Assembly (NCBI GenBank): GCA_944387375.1
Contig: CALXEQ010000002.1
Span: 153,740 to 217,739, forward strand
Reading direction: 5' to 3'
Origin: an uncultured Clostridia bacterium
GTDB taxonomy: Bacteria; Bacillota; Clostridia; TANB77; CAG-465
DNA: 64,000 nucleotides
Shown: positions 1 through 8,298 of the stretch, piece after piece
Layout of the letters: the number at the start of each line of letters is the position of its first letter
How positions within the stretch are numbered: the stretch's first letter is position 1
The notes under the pieces: model-generated
The model's input: only the letters and a program-made list of their open reading frames with translations
The model's database searches: none
What the model was told of the DNA's origin: nothing
Made by a program: the position numbers and the translations under genes

Positions 1-27
1 AAAAATCCATAAAAAACAATTATTCAC
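1..27 (-). CDS. Partial phage tail gene (5' end only)
   Basis: A GTG at 27-25 on the minus strand follows AGAGGTG at a workable spacing and stays open to the window edge (nine codons, VNNCFLWIF). It lies just downstream of the distal tail gene in the same direction. In siphoviruses of this layout the next gene is usually the tail-tip endopeptidase or receptor-binding module. That identity is inferred only from order; the visible residues do not prove it. Confidence 0.35.
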
Positions 28-44
28 TTTACACCTCTAAACAC

Positions 45-908
45 TTAAACACTTACCCAAAATTTTTTAGTTTCTAAAACCACATTTAGTTTACTACTTA
101 TATTACTTGCCTTAAACATCAAAATTGAATTTTTTCTTGCAGGAATTTTTAGTATATTTTCGTTATTAAAATCTAAATATTCTGATTTTAATAAATCTGT
201 AATTTGAGTATTTCCAGCAGAAGTTAATACTTTTCTAATATAAAATTCATTATCTTTGCTACTATATTCTAAAACTTCTGATGAAGATATAGTAATATTT
301 TTCATTTGATAAATTTTTTCTGCAAATTCATCATTTGAACTAACTATTTTAAATTCAAAATTATTAAATGAACCTCCATATACTTTAAACTGAATCTCAC
401 AATCAAAATCCGAATCATTATCAAATTCATATTGTACATATTCATCACTATTAGAAATTGATAAACGTGCATCAGCTTTGTAATCATACCAAAAGCTTAG
501 CGGAATTAATTGTATCGGAATGCATAGATATTTATTTACTTTTTCTGTTTTTCCAACATTTGAAATCAACATATCTCTTCTAAAATCTTTAACTGTTCCA
601 TCAAGTTCTATGTCGTAATGTAATGTAACCTTATAATCTGCCCATTTAATATAATCTGCAAGTTCCTTATATCTTTTATACGTTTTTAAATATATATTAA
701 ATGATATCGGATCTTGATTTATTTTTTTGTCATTTAATACAAATCTATTACCTATTTGAGAATAAGATGCGGCTAATGAAAATCCTAGTCCTTGTAAATC
801 AGTCGCCATTCCAAAATCTTTTCCTGAATTTAATGATATAACTTGTCCTGTTTTATTTTCGTCGCCATCTTCATAAAACCTTAATGATACTCTTCTAACT
901 TTTTCCAT
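45..908 (-). CDS. Distal tail protein (Dit / siphovirus tail-tip family)
   Basis: This is a 287-residue protein of the siphovirus distal tail family, which forms the hub joining the tail tube to the tip complex. The N-terminal part (FYEDGDENKTGQVISLN..., then a YKELADYIKWAD stretch typical of the first beta-rich ring domain) and a C-terminal galectin-like beta domain fit the usual two-domain layout and length. It follows the tape measure gene with only a 1-base gap, as expected for the tail module. The assignment rests on domain pattern and gene order, since this family is poorly conserved in sequence. Confidence 0.75.
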   Translation of the reverse strand: MEKVRRVSLRFYEDGDENKTGQVISLNSGKDFGMATDLQGLGFSLAASYSQIGNRFVLNDKKINQDPISFNIYLKTYKRYKELADYIKWADYKVTLHYDIELDGTVKDFRRDMLISNVGKTEKVNKYLCIPIQLIPLSFWYDYKADARLSISNSDEYVQYEFDNDSDFDCEIQFKVYGGSFNNFEFKIVSSNDEFAEKIYQMKNITISSSEVLEYSSKDNEFYIRKVLTSAGNTQITDLLKSEYLDFNNENILKIPARKNSILMFKASNISSKLNVVLETKKFWVSV

Positions 909-909
909 A

Positions 910-3843
910 TCAAATCATCTCTCCAAATCTAGAGTTTACTTCTTTTGTTACCATCTTGCCTATTTTTTCTTTATCTAATATAAATGAAAAATCTATCTCT
1001 TTTAACGCTTCTTTAAAAGCTTCTTTCATATTGTTTAATGTTAATGATTTATCACTTTCAACTTTAATTGTTTCTATACTAGATAAAGAACTAGCCTTTT
1101 TATTGATCGCTGCATTCAAGCCTTTCATGTTTACTTTATCTATTAACTTTAAATTATTAAATTTACTCATAACATCATCTGTTAAAGAATCTACTTCTTT
1201 TAACAAATCTTTTCTTTTGCTATCAAATCCAATGATACCACCTTTCATTACATTTTGAAAAATGTCTCTTGTTTTTTTAGAAGGAGAATGAATATCAAAA
1301 GCTGTTCTTAATCTCGATAGGACGCCTTGACCAAGATTCCAAGCTTTAGCAAATAAAGTTGGTTCTGCTTTTTCCATTTCATCTAGCATAGGAGTCATAG
1401 CATTCTTCATAGCTTCTCGTGTACCTGATGGCATCTCGTTATACGTACTGATAATAGTATCAACAACTTTAGAAGTTTCATCTGAAACTTTTCCACCATA
1501 CATTTCAGTTTCTGCAGCCATAGCTATTAGCACACCAATTTGTTCTGCTTCAGAATCAGACATATCTTTATATAAATCTTTATATAATTGACTCATTGTT
1601 AAATTATGAGACATTTCTTCACTAGAAATAAGAGCGTTATATCGAGCTGTTCCAGCTGTCAAATTTTGCTCTATCCAATTAATAGCTTCAAAATGTCTTT
1701 GATTTTCTTTTTCTAAACCACTATTATACGTTTCTATCTTTGATTTAAAATTTTCATTTTGCAATAATCTTTCACTATATTCTTTAGAATAAGCTTCAAT
1801 AATTTTAGAAACTTCCTCATTGGCTAAAGCTATATTTGTTTCCTTTTGTTGTATTTTACTATTGTATGCTGCAGCATAATTTTTATCATCCATTGTAGCT
1901 TTATCACCATAGGTTTGATTTAGAAGAGCTATTTCTTCAATAGACTGTTGCTCGATAATGTCAATTGTTTTTTCTTTTTGTTGTAATGCTGTATTAATCC
2001 ATTCTTGACTTTGTACCTTATATTCTTCTAATGAGCCTTGAAAAGATTTTGCGTTTGTAACAGCTTGTTGCGTAATAGCCCCAGCTATTTCTTGCTGAAT
2101 TTCTAGTTCTCTTTGATTTAATTGTCTTAGTTTTTCAAAATATTCATCTAATTGAGTTATCTCTTCTTGCGTATAATTTCTTCTTTCGTCTGAAGCTGTT
2201 TTACAAATAGTTGTAATTCCATTTTGGATTTCTTGCATGTTTGCAGCCAAAGTTTCTTGTTCAGTTGAAGAAGCAAATAAAGTTGAATTAAATGAATCTA
2301 GATGAGATTTTGCAGTAGAGATTCCAGTTACATAATCTGCTGAAGCATTTCCAATTGTTTCTGTGGTTTTCTTTATTTCTTCTTGTGCCTTTGCTGATGC
2401 TGCAACTGCTACAGTTACAGCTCCAACTATTGCAGTAACTGCTAACGCTGTAGGATTAGCAAGAGTTGTCATTACAGATGCTAAAGTGTTAGCAGATTTA
2501 TTTGTACTATCAATTCCTGTTTTCATAACACCAATTGCTTGAGTAAATGTTCCTACAGCTTTCACACCTTTTCCTACCCCACTCGATAAAGTCCCTATTA
2601 TTTTTACTACAGGGCCTAATGCTACCAATAGAAGCCCAGTTTGTACGACATTTTTCTTTTCTTCATCTGTTAAATCATCAAATTTATTAATTAAATCTGT
2701 AGCTCTTTTTACTACATCTTTAGCAACTGGCAATAAACTCTCAACTAATTCTGCTCCTAATTCTGCTGTCTCATCTTTTAGTGTAGATATTCTACCAGCT
2801 AAAGTCTGTGATTGCTTTTCAGATGATTTATAAAATTGTCCTCCTTCTGATGTTGCTCTTTTTATGCTTTCTGTTATCTCGTCTATAGATACAGTTCCTT
2901 TAGAAATCCTATCATATAGACTTTCCATACTCTCACCAGTTGAATTTGAAATTTCAAGCAATGGATTGAATCCAGCTTCTATCATTTGCTTTACGTCTTC
3001 GAGTTGAACTTTACCAGCTGATGACATCTGACCGTAAGCAGCTGCAATTCTGCTCATCTTATCTGCAGAACCTTGTGAAATATCTCCTAACATTCTTGTA
3101 GCATCCACAGCATTTGATGCTGTAAAGCCATATTGCATAAGAAGTTGAGCAGTTGAAGCTAATCCTTTTAATTCATAAGGTGTACTTGATCCTAATTCCT
3201 TTAAATCATTAATTGTTTTTTCTGCTTCTTCAGCACTTCCAGTCATAACTTCAAATGAAGTTTGCAATTGTTCGATATCACTTGAATAACTTAGTGCAGA
3301 TACTCCTGCTGCGATAAGTGGTGTTGATACTCCAATAGTTAATTTATTTCCTAAATTTGATATTTTACCTGAAAATTGTTGTATTTTATCTCCTGCGTTG
3401 TTTATTCCCTGTGCAATTTCACCAAAAGTTATTTTACTACTATTTTTTAATCTATCTAATTCCTGTGATGTCTTTTCAATTTCACCAAAAGTTATTTTAC
3501 TACTATTTTTTAATCTATCTAATTCCTGTGATGTCTTTTCAATTTCTCTAGTTAAAGCTCTATAATTTTCTGTATTTAAATCTTTTCCTTGAGATATATA
3601 TTCACTTTGAATTTTCTTTAACTGATTTAATTTGTCACTTGTTGCATCAATTTTCTGATTTAGTAACTCTTGTTTTTGTGCAAGCATTTCTGTAGATTTT
3701 GGATCTACTTTTAAAAGTCTATTTACCGAATTTAATTCTTTAGTTAAACTGGATGTGGCTGTATTTACTTTATTTAATGATTCTTGAAGTGCTGATGTAT
3801 CTCCACCAATTTCAACGATAATTCCTTTTATATTTCCTGCCAT
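910..3843 (-). CDS. Phage tail tape measure protein
   Basis: A 977-residue tape measure protein sets tail length and is ejected with the DNA. The first ~150 residues are coiled coil (LNKVNTATSSLTKELNSV), followed by the tape-measure core (SSDIEQLQTSFEVMTGSAEEAEKT, then LKELGSSTPYEL). A hydrophobic stretch (LANPTALAVTAIVGAVTVAVAA) lies near residues 455-480, then more coiled coil and a C-terminal FDIHSPSKKTRDIF segment typical of Gram-positive phage tape measures. AGGAGG precedes the ATG at 3843. An exact 63-bp tandem duplication sits in the N-terminal coil (3414-3539), adding 21 residues in frame. Confidence 0.95.
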   Translation of the reverse strand: MAGNIKGIIVEIGGDTSALQESLNKVNTATSSLTKELNSVNRLLKVDPKSTEMLAQKQELLNQKIDATSDKLNQLKKIQSEYISQGKDLNTENYRALTREIEKTSQELDRLKNSSKITFGEIEKTSQELDRLKNSSKITFGEIAQGINNAGDKIQQFSGKISNLGNKLTIGVSTPLIAAGVSALSYSSDIEQLQTSFEVMTGSAEEAEKTINDLKELGSSTPYELKGLASTAQLLMQYGFTASNAVDATRMLGDISQGSADKMSRIAAAYGQMSSAGKVQLEDVKQMIEAGFNPLLEISNSTGESMESLYDRISKGTVSIDEITESIKRATSEGGQFYKSSEKQSQTLAGRISTLKDETAELGAELVESLLPVAKDVVKRATDLINKFDDLTDEEKKNVVQTGLLLVALGPVVKIIGTLSSGVGKGVKAVGTFTQAIGVMKTGIDSTNKSANTLASVMTTLANPTALAVTAIVGAVTVAVAASAKAQEEIKKTTETIGNASADYVTGISTAKSHLDSFNSTLFASSTEQETLAANMQEIQNGITTICKTASDERRNYTQEEITQLDEYFEKLRQLNQRELEIQQEIAGAITQQAVTNAKSFQGSLEEYKVQSQEWINTALQQKEKTIDIIEQQSIEEIALLNQTYGDKATMDDKNYAAAYNSKIQQKETNIALANEEVSKIIEAYSKEYSERLLQNENFKSKIETYNSGLEKENQRHFEAINWIEQNLTAGTARYNALISSEEMSHNLTMSQLYKDLYKDMSDSEAEQIGVLIAMAAETEMYGGKVSDETSKVVDTIISTYNEMPSGTREAMKNAMTPMLDEMEKAEPTLFAKAWNLGQGVLSRLRTAFDIHSPSKKTRDIFQNVMKGGIIGFDSKRKDLLKEVDSLTDDVMSKFNNLKLIDKVNMKGLNAAINKKASSLSSIETIKVESDKSLTLNNMKEAFKEALKEIDFSFILDKEKIGKMVTKEVNSRFGEMI
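3414..3539. repeat. Perfect 63-bp tandem duplication inside the tape measure gene
   Basis: Bases 3414-3476 and 3477-3539 are identical over all 63 positions, read base by base. They encode two copies of a 21-residue unit that begins IEKTSQELDRLKNSS and ends FGE. The next seven bases (caatttc) repeat the start of the unit again, so slippage or unequal recombination at that short repeat is a likely origin. The reading frame is kept. Confidence 0.97.
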
Positions 3844-3844
3844 A

Positions 3845-4105
3845 TTATCCTCCTAAAAATCTATCAATATCTGCTTGCGTAGCTTCTCTAACATTAGATT
3901 TTTTGTTTTTTTCATCTTTTTTAAAATCTAAATAAGAAATCATGGTTTTCATAACCTCTACATAAGTCAATTTTTTTAAATCGTTTAAAGTTAATCCTAT
4001 TCTCAAACAACTAGACAAAAAAGAAGACTCAGGAAAAGTGGTTTTTCCTGAATCTTCACTATCACCTAATTTATCTATTTCTTTTTTTAACTTATCATCA
4101 ACAAA
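3845..4105 (-). CDS. Frameshift extension of the tail assembly chaperone (GT-type)
   Basis: Between the chaperone ORF and the tape measure gene the +1 frame is open from just upstream of 4105 to a TAA at 3845-3847. It encodes DDKLKKEIDKLGDSEDSG and onward to QADIDRFLGG. It has no good start of its own, apart from a weak in-frame ATG that would give about 37 residues. Position and size match the T domain of the lambda G/GT pair, which is made by ribosomal frameshifting and recruits the tape measure protein. The fused product would be about 212 residues (127 from the upstream ORF plus 85). An ordinary frameshift mutation or sequencing error is possible, but the conserved location argues for a programmed event. 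Confidence 0.72.
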   Translation of the reverse strand, partial: FVDDKLKKEIDKLGDSEDSGKTTFPESSFLSSCLRIGLTLNDLKKLTYVEVMKTMISYLDFKKDEKNKKSNVREATQADIDRFLGG

Positions 4106-4484
4106 AGGTACTTACGGCAAATTCCGCTACCTCAACAATCCACTTATCTGTTATTTTAAATTTTTTTATATTTTTAAGCCAATTTTCATATGACTCAATA
4201 TTTTCATCTGCTGTATAAATTAAAATCCATGCTATTTGTGTTATTTTACTTATAAAATCATCAATTTTTTTACTTAAAAGTTGACTTACAAGTGTAGTTG
4301 CTTCGTCATCCGTTTTTCCTTCGTTTTTATATTTATTGACAAGTAAAGTTTGTTCTACTATATAGTTTCTTACGCCATTCATATCATCAATAATCCCATT
4401 TTTAAAAAATGTTGGATATTTTATATATGTAAAAGCATTGCAATCAATTTTATATTTTTTATCATCAATAATAATTTCTTTCAT
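4098..4484 (-). CDS. Tail assembly chaperone (G-type)
   Basis: This 128-residue protein sits between the major tail protein and the tape measure gene, where siphoviruses encode the tail assembly chaperone. It starts MKEIIIDDKKYKIDCNAFTYIKY, a beta-strand opening common in Gram-positive phage chaperones, and is then mainly helical. Its stop codon TGA (4098-4100) lies seven bases after UUU_U at 4106-4103, where the ribosome could move to the +1 frame and make the longer form. It binds the tape measure protein during tail assembly in known systems. The family call comes from context and fold pattern, not strong motifs. Confidence 0.75.
   Translation of the reverse strand: MKEIIIDDKKYKIDCNAFTYIKYPTFFKNGIIDDMNGVRNYIVEQTLLVNKYKNEGKTDDEATTLVSQLLSKKIDDFISKITQIAWILIYTADENIESYENWLKNIKKFKITDKWIVEVAEFAVSTFC
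4101..4110 (-). promoter_or_regulatory. Candidate +1 programmed frameshift site (ACC TTT TGT)
   Basis: On the minus strand the zero frame reads GTA AGT ACC TTT TGT TGA. The +1 frame has a TAA spanning GTA-AGT, so the shift must occur between that TAA and the zero-frame TGA. TTT is the only codon in this interval whose +1 neighbour is identical (TTT to TTT). Slipping there gives ...STF-VDDKLKK. SPP1 gp17.5 is a known +1 case at the equivalent gene. Confidence 0.6.
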
Positions 4485-4486
4485 AA

Positions 4487-5059
4487 TTAAACAGCCCTTT
4501 CATAAACCTCATCAAAGAAGGATTCATAAACTTCTGTATTAGTCTCGCTAGGCTCAATTATAGATTTTATTAAATGATCTGTTGAACGCGGATTCATGCT
4601 AAGACTAACTGTATCAGTTTGTGGTTCGATTGTCTCTTCAACTGTACTATTTTCAGCAGAAGGTCTATTTGTAGTACAATCATAAAATACTACTCTTCTT
4701 TTCTTGACATCACCTTTGATTTCAAACATTATTGCAAATCGTGAAATCTGATCATCAGAACTTTCAAACAGTGCCCCATTAGCATCAACTACCATTCCTA
4801 AAATATCTGTTAAGAACTGCTTATTCAATAATGCAACTTCTAAATCTCCTGTATATCCATTATTTGATGTCGAACTAAAATATGTGATATCATCTGCTTT
4901 CCATTTTACTATTTCTCCTTCGGGATCAGTGGTTAAATTTCTAGCACCAGGAAGTTTAAATGGAGTACCATAAGTTATTCCTGTATCACTTTCGTTTAAT
5001 TTTGCAATATGAACATTGCTTATTCCAAATTTTACTTTGTTTTCCTTTGCTTCTGGCAT
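4487..5059 (-). CDS. Major tail protein (phi13 family)
   Basis: This 190-residue protein forms the stacked rings of the tail tube. The opening KVKFGISNVHIAKL..., the PGARNLTTDPEGE segment and the NNGYTGDLEVALL block are typical of the phi13-type major tail protein family, and the length is usual. It is followed after 2 bases by the assembly chaperone gene and preceded by the tail terminator, the standard order. An AAGGAGGGAAAAAT site sits before the ATG. No C-terminal Ig-like domain is present. Confidence 0.93.
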   Translation of the reverse strand: MPEAKENKVKFGISNVHIAKLNESDTGITYGTPFKLPGARNLTTDPEGEIVKWKADDITYFSSTSNNGYTGDLEVALLNKQFLTDILGMVVDANGALFESSDDQISRFAIMFEIKGDVKKRRVVFYDCTTNRPSAENSTVEETIEPQTDTVSLSMNPRSTDHLIKSIIEPSETNTEVYESFFDEVYERAV

Positions 5060-5071
5060 ATTTTTCCCTCC

Positions 5072-5386
5072 TTAAAAAATCTCAAAAAAATAACTTACTT
5101 GCCAAGCTCTTTCACTTGACAAATAAGTCTCATCACTTTTTCTCCAGCTAAAATCTTTAAGTATGTTATTTTCTATTTTGTTTTGATCATTTAAATTTTT
5201 ATCTTTATAAGTATATTCTAATTCAACTGGTGTTTTAGTAAAAAAAACTTTATCATCAGCAGAAAAATTAGTAGATTCTTCAGATGTTATTACTAAATAA
5301 GGTAATGATATTACTTCCTTTAAATTACCATATATACATTTAAATCCATTATCAATACATAATTTCTGTAACTCTTTTAAAGTCAT
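5072..5386 (-). CDS. Tail terminator / tail completion protein
   Basis: A 104-residue protein between the HK97 gp10-like protein and the major tail protein, where siphoviruses carry the tail terminator that caps the tube and joins it to the head. The pattern LKELQKLCIDNGFKCIYG... then PVELEYTYKDKNL... (helix, then strands) fits small terminator proteins. No catalytic motif is expected. It overlaps nothing and sits 12 bases before the major tail gene. The call is made mostly from position and size. Confidence 0.65.
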   Translation of the reverse strand: MTLKELQKLCIDNGFKCIYGNLKEVISLPYLVITSEESTNFSADDKVFFTKTPVELEYTYKDKNLNDQNKIENNILKDFSWRKSDETYLSSERAWQVSYFFEIF

Positions 5387-5388
5387 AT

Positions 5389-5787
5389 TTAAACTCCTTT
5401 TCTTATTTTCTTTTTTAATTCTTCTTCAAACTCTTTACTCATTTTTTCTTCAACTTTTCTGATATGTGAAACTGCTCTTGCTTTTCCACCATTTTTTACA
5501 TTATGTCCAAATTCTAAAAGATGAGTTAATCTATAATTTGTTTTATTCCATACAGCCAATACATACTTTCCATTTTTATTTATTTTTTTCTTTATTGCCC
5601 ATCCTTTGTAGTACTTTTGATTTCTTTCTTTTTTACTTCTTGGACTATCATTTATTAAATCTTCCTTTGCTTCTTTAGCAATCTTGTCTGCTGTTTCTTT
5701 TACTTCTTCATCTATATTTTCTTTATATTCGCTTAATACTTTTAAAATAGAAGCATTCAAGTTAGATATTGAAATTTTATTCGACAT
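5389..5787 (-). CDS. HK97 gp10-like head-tail connector protein
   Basis: This protein of about 132 residues belongs to the HK97 gp10-like group (neck or tail completion). Diagnostic features are the ADKIAKEAKEDL helix, the YYKGWAIKK strand and the HLLEFGH motif followed by a gap and HIRKVEE. I chose the ATG at 5787 because AAGGAAG lies 7 bases upstream. A GTG at 5805 in the same frame has no ribosome binding site and would overlap the previous gene more. The gene start overlaps the head closure gene by 11 bases, suggesting translational coupling. Confidence 0.85.
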   Translation of the reverse strand: MSNKISISNLNASILKVLSEYKENIDEEVKETADKIAKEAKEDLINDSPRSKKERNQKYYKGWAIKKKINKNGKYVLAVWNKTNYRLTHLLEFGHNVKNGGKARAVSHIRKVEEKMSKEFEEELKKKIRKGV

Positions 5788-6079
5788 TTGAAATCTTCCT
5801 TTCACAAATCAATATTAACTCATCTAAACTTGGTGTTTTTGTTCTAATAACAGAATAACGTATTCCCATATAGATTAATTCCTCTTCATCCTTATATTCT
5901 AAAGAACTTATTTTTAAAGCTAAAGATGGTTTAAATCCTTGCATACTAGCTTCATAAAATTCCTTTAAATATACATCTTCTACTGAAATAATAGGTATTA
6001 ATCTTTTTATTTCTTCAGCTGCTACTCCAATTTCATTAGATGCTTTTATACTTATAAGATAACATTCTAAACTAATCAT
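5777..6079 (-). CDS. Phage head-tail adaptor / head closure protein
   Basis: A 100-residue protein between the gp6-like connector and the gp10-like protein. The residues YKDEEELIYMGIRYSVIRTKTPSLDELILICE resemble the C-terminal half of SPP1 gp16-type head closure proteins, in which a small beta-barrel plugs the portal after DNA packaging. The N-terminal IGVAAEEIKRLIPIISVEDVYLKEFYEA is consistent. It overlaps both neighbours by a few bases (11 and 8), as usual in this module. Confidence is moderate because the family is short and variable. Confidence 0.7.
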   Translation of the reverse strand: MISLECYLISIKASNEIGVAAEEIKRLIPIISVEDVYLKEFYEASMQGFKPSLALKISSLEYKDEEELIYMGIRYSVIRTKTPSLDELILICERKISNVE

Positions 6080-6362
6080 TGTTATTCTCCTTATAATCAG
6101 TTGACAATCCTAAATTACAACAAAGAGAATTATATGCTTTTAAAGAATACTCTTTTTGTTTTATATCTGTATTTCCAAAATTACCCTTTACATACATAAC
6201 AATAGCCGAAATTATTAAAGGATTTTCAGTATCTACTCTAATTCCTTGTCTTTCAATATCTTTTATGGCTGATTTTATATTTAATTTAATTTCATCATCT
6301 TTAATAATAGATTCTTCCGAAATACTTAATGATAATTTAACTAACTTTAATAACTTTTCCAT
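6072..6362 (-). CDS. Head-tail connector protein (gp6-like)
   Basis: A 96-residue, mostly helical protein directly after the capsid gene. LKLVKLSLSISEESIIKDDEIKLNIKSAIKDIERQGI followed by PLIISAIVMYVKGNFGN is the usual pattern of the gp6-like (DNA-packaging adaptor) connector: a helix pair, then a conserved aromatic/glycine stretch. It would form a ring beneath the portal and stabilise packaged DNA. An AAAAAGAGGAGAAT site precedes the ATG. Function is inferred from the family and gene order. Confidence 0.8.
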   Translation of the reverse strand: MEKLLKLVKLSLSISEESIIKDDEIKLNIKSAIKDIERQGIRVDTENPLIISAIVMYVKGNFGNTDIKQKEYSLKAYNSLCCNLGLSTDYKENNND

Positions 6363-6380
6363 ATAATTCTCCTCTTTTTA

Positions 6381-7619
6381 CTAGACAGATTGTAGTTTAA
6401 GAACTCTTACAAATCCATTATATTTAGAAACAGTTCCTCCAACCATAACAGTTGCTTTTATACATTTCATTCCTTCTTTGAATTTATAATCATCACTAAC
6501 CTTGACTTCAATTTCAGAAAATACTGGTAATTCAAAGTTTTCTAAAGCTCCATAAATCATAGTTTTTGTGTCTTCTGTAGAAGCTTTAGTCAATGAATTG
6601 CAAGCTGAATTAATAACATATTCTACTTCAGCCGAACCATTTTGATATGAGATTTTTCCTGTTCCTTTATTTCTAGTTATTTTATATGTAAATTTTCCAT
6701 CAGCATCTTTTACTTTTGCAAATTCCTCTAAATCAGCTTTATTTAAAATAAGTATAGCTTCATCTTCTGTTTCTTCATCACTACCTAAAGCAAAAACAAT
6801 TGTATTTAATGTATCTGCATCTATTGATGCTATGCTTACATCGTCATTTCCAGTTATAACTTTTGTAGGGGTATTATAAATTCCATTAAATGATTTTGGA
6901 TCATCTGATTCGCTACCTGTTATTACCATTTTACCAATCTTCTTTTTTAAGGCCTTTGTTACAGATTGTTGAACTCTTGTTAAATAATCAGCATCAGGTA
7001 ATTTTTCAACTTCTTCAGATACTTCTGCATATGCAGTTACTTTTACTTTATTTGTTGCCACATGGTCAAATGTTGGCTCTGCAGTTGTTGCTGCTTCCCC
7101 TTCTTTTGTAATTCCGCCTTCACCAATTGTCTTTTCGAAAGGTACATCATAAGACTCGCCTCCATCCATTGGTACTACATTTAATCTATCTACTAATGAT
7201 GATGGCTTATCATAACTATCTGCAATTTCTCTTTTTGTTCTAGCTGGTACTAAAACTCCACTACCTGAAACTGTAACAGCTCTTTTTTCTATACCAGTAC
7301 TTAATTTTATAGCTTTTCCAGCTCTTAATTCTTCTGCCTTTTCACTAATTCTTTTTTCTTCTTCTTTATCAATATTATTTCTTTTAATCTCTTTCACATC
7401 TGACAATGAAGCAGATCTTTTTTCAAGTCTTTCAACAGTAGCTCTTAATAAGCTTCTTTGATCAACACCTTGATCATCATGATTTTCACTTTCTTCTTCA
7501 ATGTTCACATTTTCTAATTCTTCTGCTTCTCTTCTAATTTCCTCTAACTCTTCATCCTTTGCATTTTCTAATCTTTTTCTTAATTCAGCTTTCTTTTGCT
7601 CAAATTCTTTTCTTTTCAT
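6381..7619 (-). CDS. HK97-fold major capsid protein with N-terminal scaffold (delta) domain
   Basis: A 412-residue major capsid protein. Residues 1-100 are charged coiled coil (RKEFEQKKAELRKRLENAKDEE), the delta domain that acts as scaffold and is removed by the prohead protease encoded next. The HK97 core starts around VTVSGSGVLVPARTKREI, with P-domain and A-domain signatures such as SYDVPFEKTIGEGG, TAEPTFDHV and GNDDVSIASIDADTLNTIV. Length and order (portal, protease, capsid) are canonical. A weak terminator-like hairpin lies in the 103-bp gap between protease and capsid. Confidence 0.95.
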   Translation of the reverse strand: MKRKEFEQKKAELRKRLENAKDEELEEIRREAEELENVNIEEESENHDDQGVDQRSLLRATVERLEKRSASLSDVKEIKRNNIDKEEEKRISEKAEELRAGKAIKLSTGIEKRAVTVSGSGVLVPARTKREIADSYDKPSSLVDRLNVVPMDGGESYDVPFEKTIGEGGITKEGEAATTAEPTFDHVATNKVKVTAYAEVSEEVEKLPDADYLTRVQQSVTKALKKKIGKMVITGSESDDPKSFNGIYNTPTKVITGNDDVSIASIDADTLNTIVFALGSDEETEDEAILILNKADLEEFAKVKDADGKFTYKITRNKGTGKISYQNGSAEVEYVINSACNSLTKASTEDTKTMIYGALENFELPVFSEIEVKVSDDYKFKEGMKCIKATVMVGGTVSKYNGFVRVLKLQSV

Positions 7620-7684
7620 AACAATACTCCTTTCAAATTTACAGGTTATACCACCTTTATTTAAACTCTATTTGTTTATACCAA

Positions 7685-7714
7685 CAAAAAAAGAATAGTT
7701 TTACCACCATTCTT
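7685..7714 (-). terminator. Weak intrinsic terminator between protease and capsid genes
   Basis: On the minus strand AAGAAT (7714-7709) pairs with ATTCTT (7696-7691) around a 12-base loop, and the sequence continues into a run of T. It follows the protease stop codon by a few bases. The stem is short, so it probably only reduces transcription into the capsid gene. Low confidence. Confidence 0.35.
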
Positions 7715-7722
7715 CTTTCAAG

Positions 7723-8298
7723 TTATAAATCTAATAATTTTAATTTTAATTCTAATTTTTTTCTTTTAGTTTTAAATTCTAAATATTTGCTTTTTTCTAG
7801 CAAATAATCATCTTTTTTTCTAGTTTTTATATCTGTTCCATCATAAGCTGGAAAATCTACAACAGATACATCAAATAATTTTGAAATTCTTAAAATTGTT
7901 CTTGTATCTGTGTCATAATCCCAAGCCTGTTCTTGAACAGAAAATCCAAAGCTCATTTTATCTAACAACCCTTCTTTAATCATTTTATACACATCTTTAT
8001 TATTAGTAGTATCAATAAGTTTAGCTCTGATTTTTAAGCCATGGTCATCTATTTTCAATTCTAAGCTACCATTTCTTGTTCTTGCTAATATTAAAAATGA
8101 ATCTTCATGATTATATTTGAGTACACAATCTTTCATATCAGCATTATCAAAAGCGTGTCTATCTACTTTTTCTCTATACCATCCCATATCAGTTATTTCA
8201 TCAAATACTGCAGCATATCCTTCTATTATCATTTCATTTTCATTTGTATCCAATGCACGCACTTCAGATAATCTATATTCTTTCAAAGCCTTTTCCAC
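7723..8298 (-). CDS. HK97-family prohead protease
   Basis: A 191-residue serine protease that cleaves the capsid scaffold domain during maturation. The fold starts with MIIEGYAAVFDEITDMGWYREK. The catalytic His is H64 in KYNHEDSFLILART and the Ser is S116 in KMSFGFSV, with the FDVSVVDFPAYDGT strand after it. The last ~40 residues are lysine-rich. It abuts the portal gene (start and stop overlap by one base), so the two are probably translated together. Length is normal for the family. Confidence 0.93.
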   Translation of the reverse strand: MEKALKEYRLSEVRALDTNENEMIIEGYAAVFDEITDMGWYREKVDRHAFDNADMKDCVLKYNHEDSFLILARTRNGSLELKIDDHGLKIRAKLIDTTNNKDVYKMIKEGLLDKMSFGFSVQEQAWDYDTDTRTILRISKLFDVSVVDFPAYDGTDIKTRKKDDYLLEKSKYLEFKTKRKKLELKLKLLDL

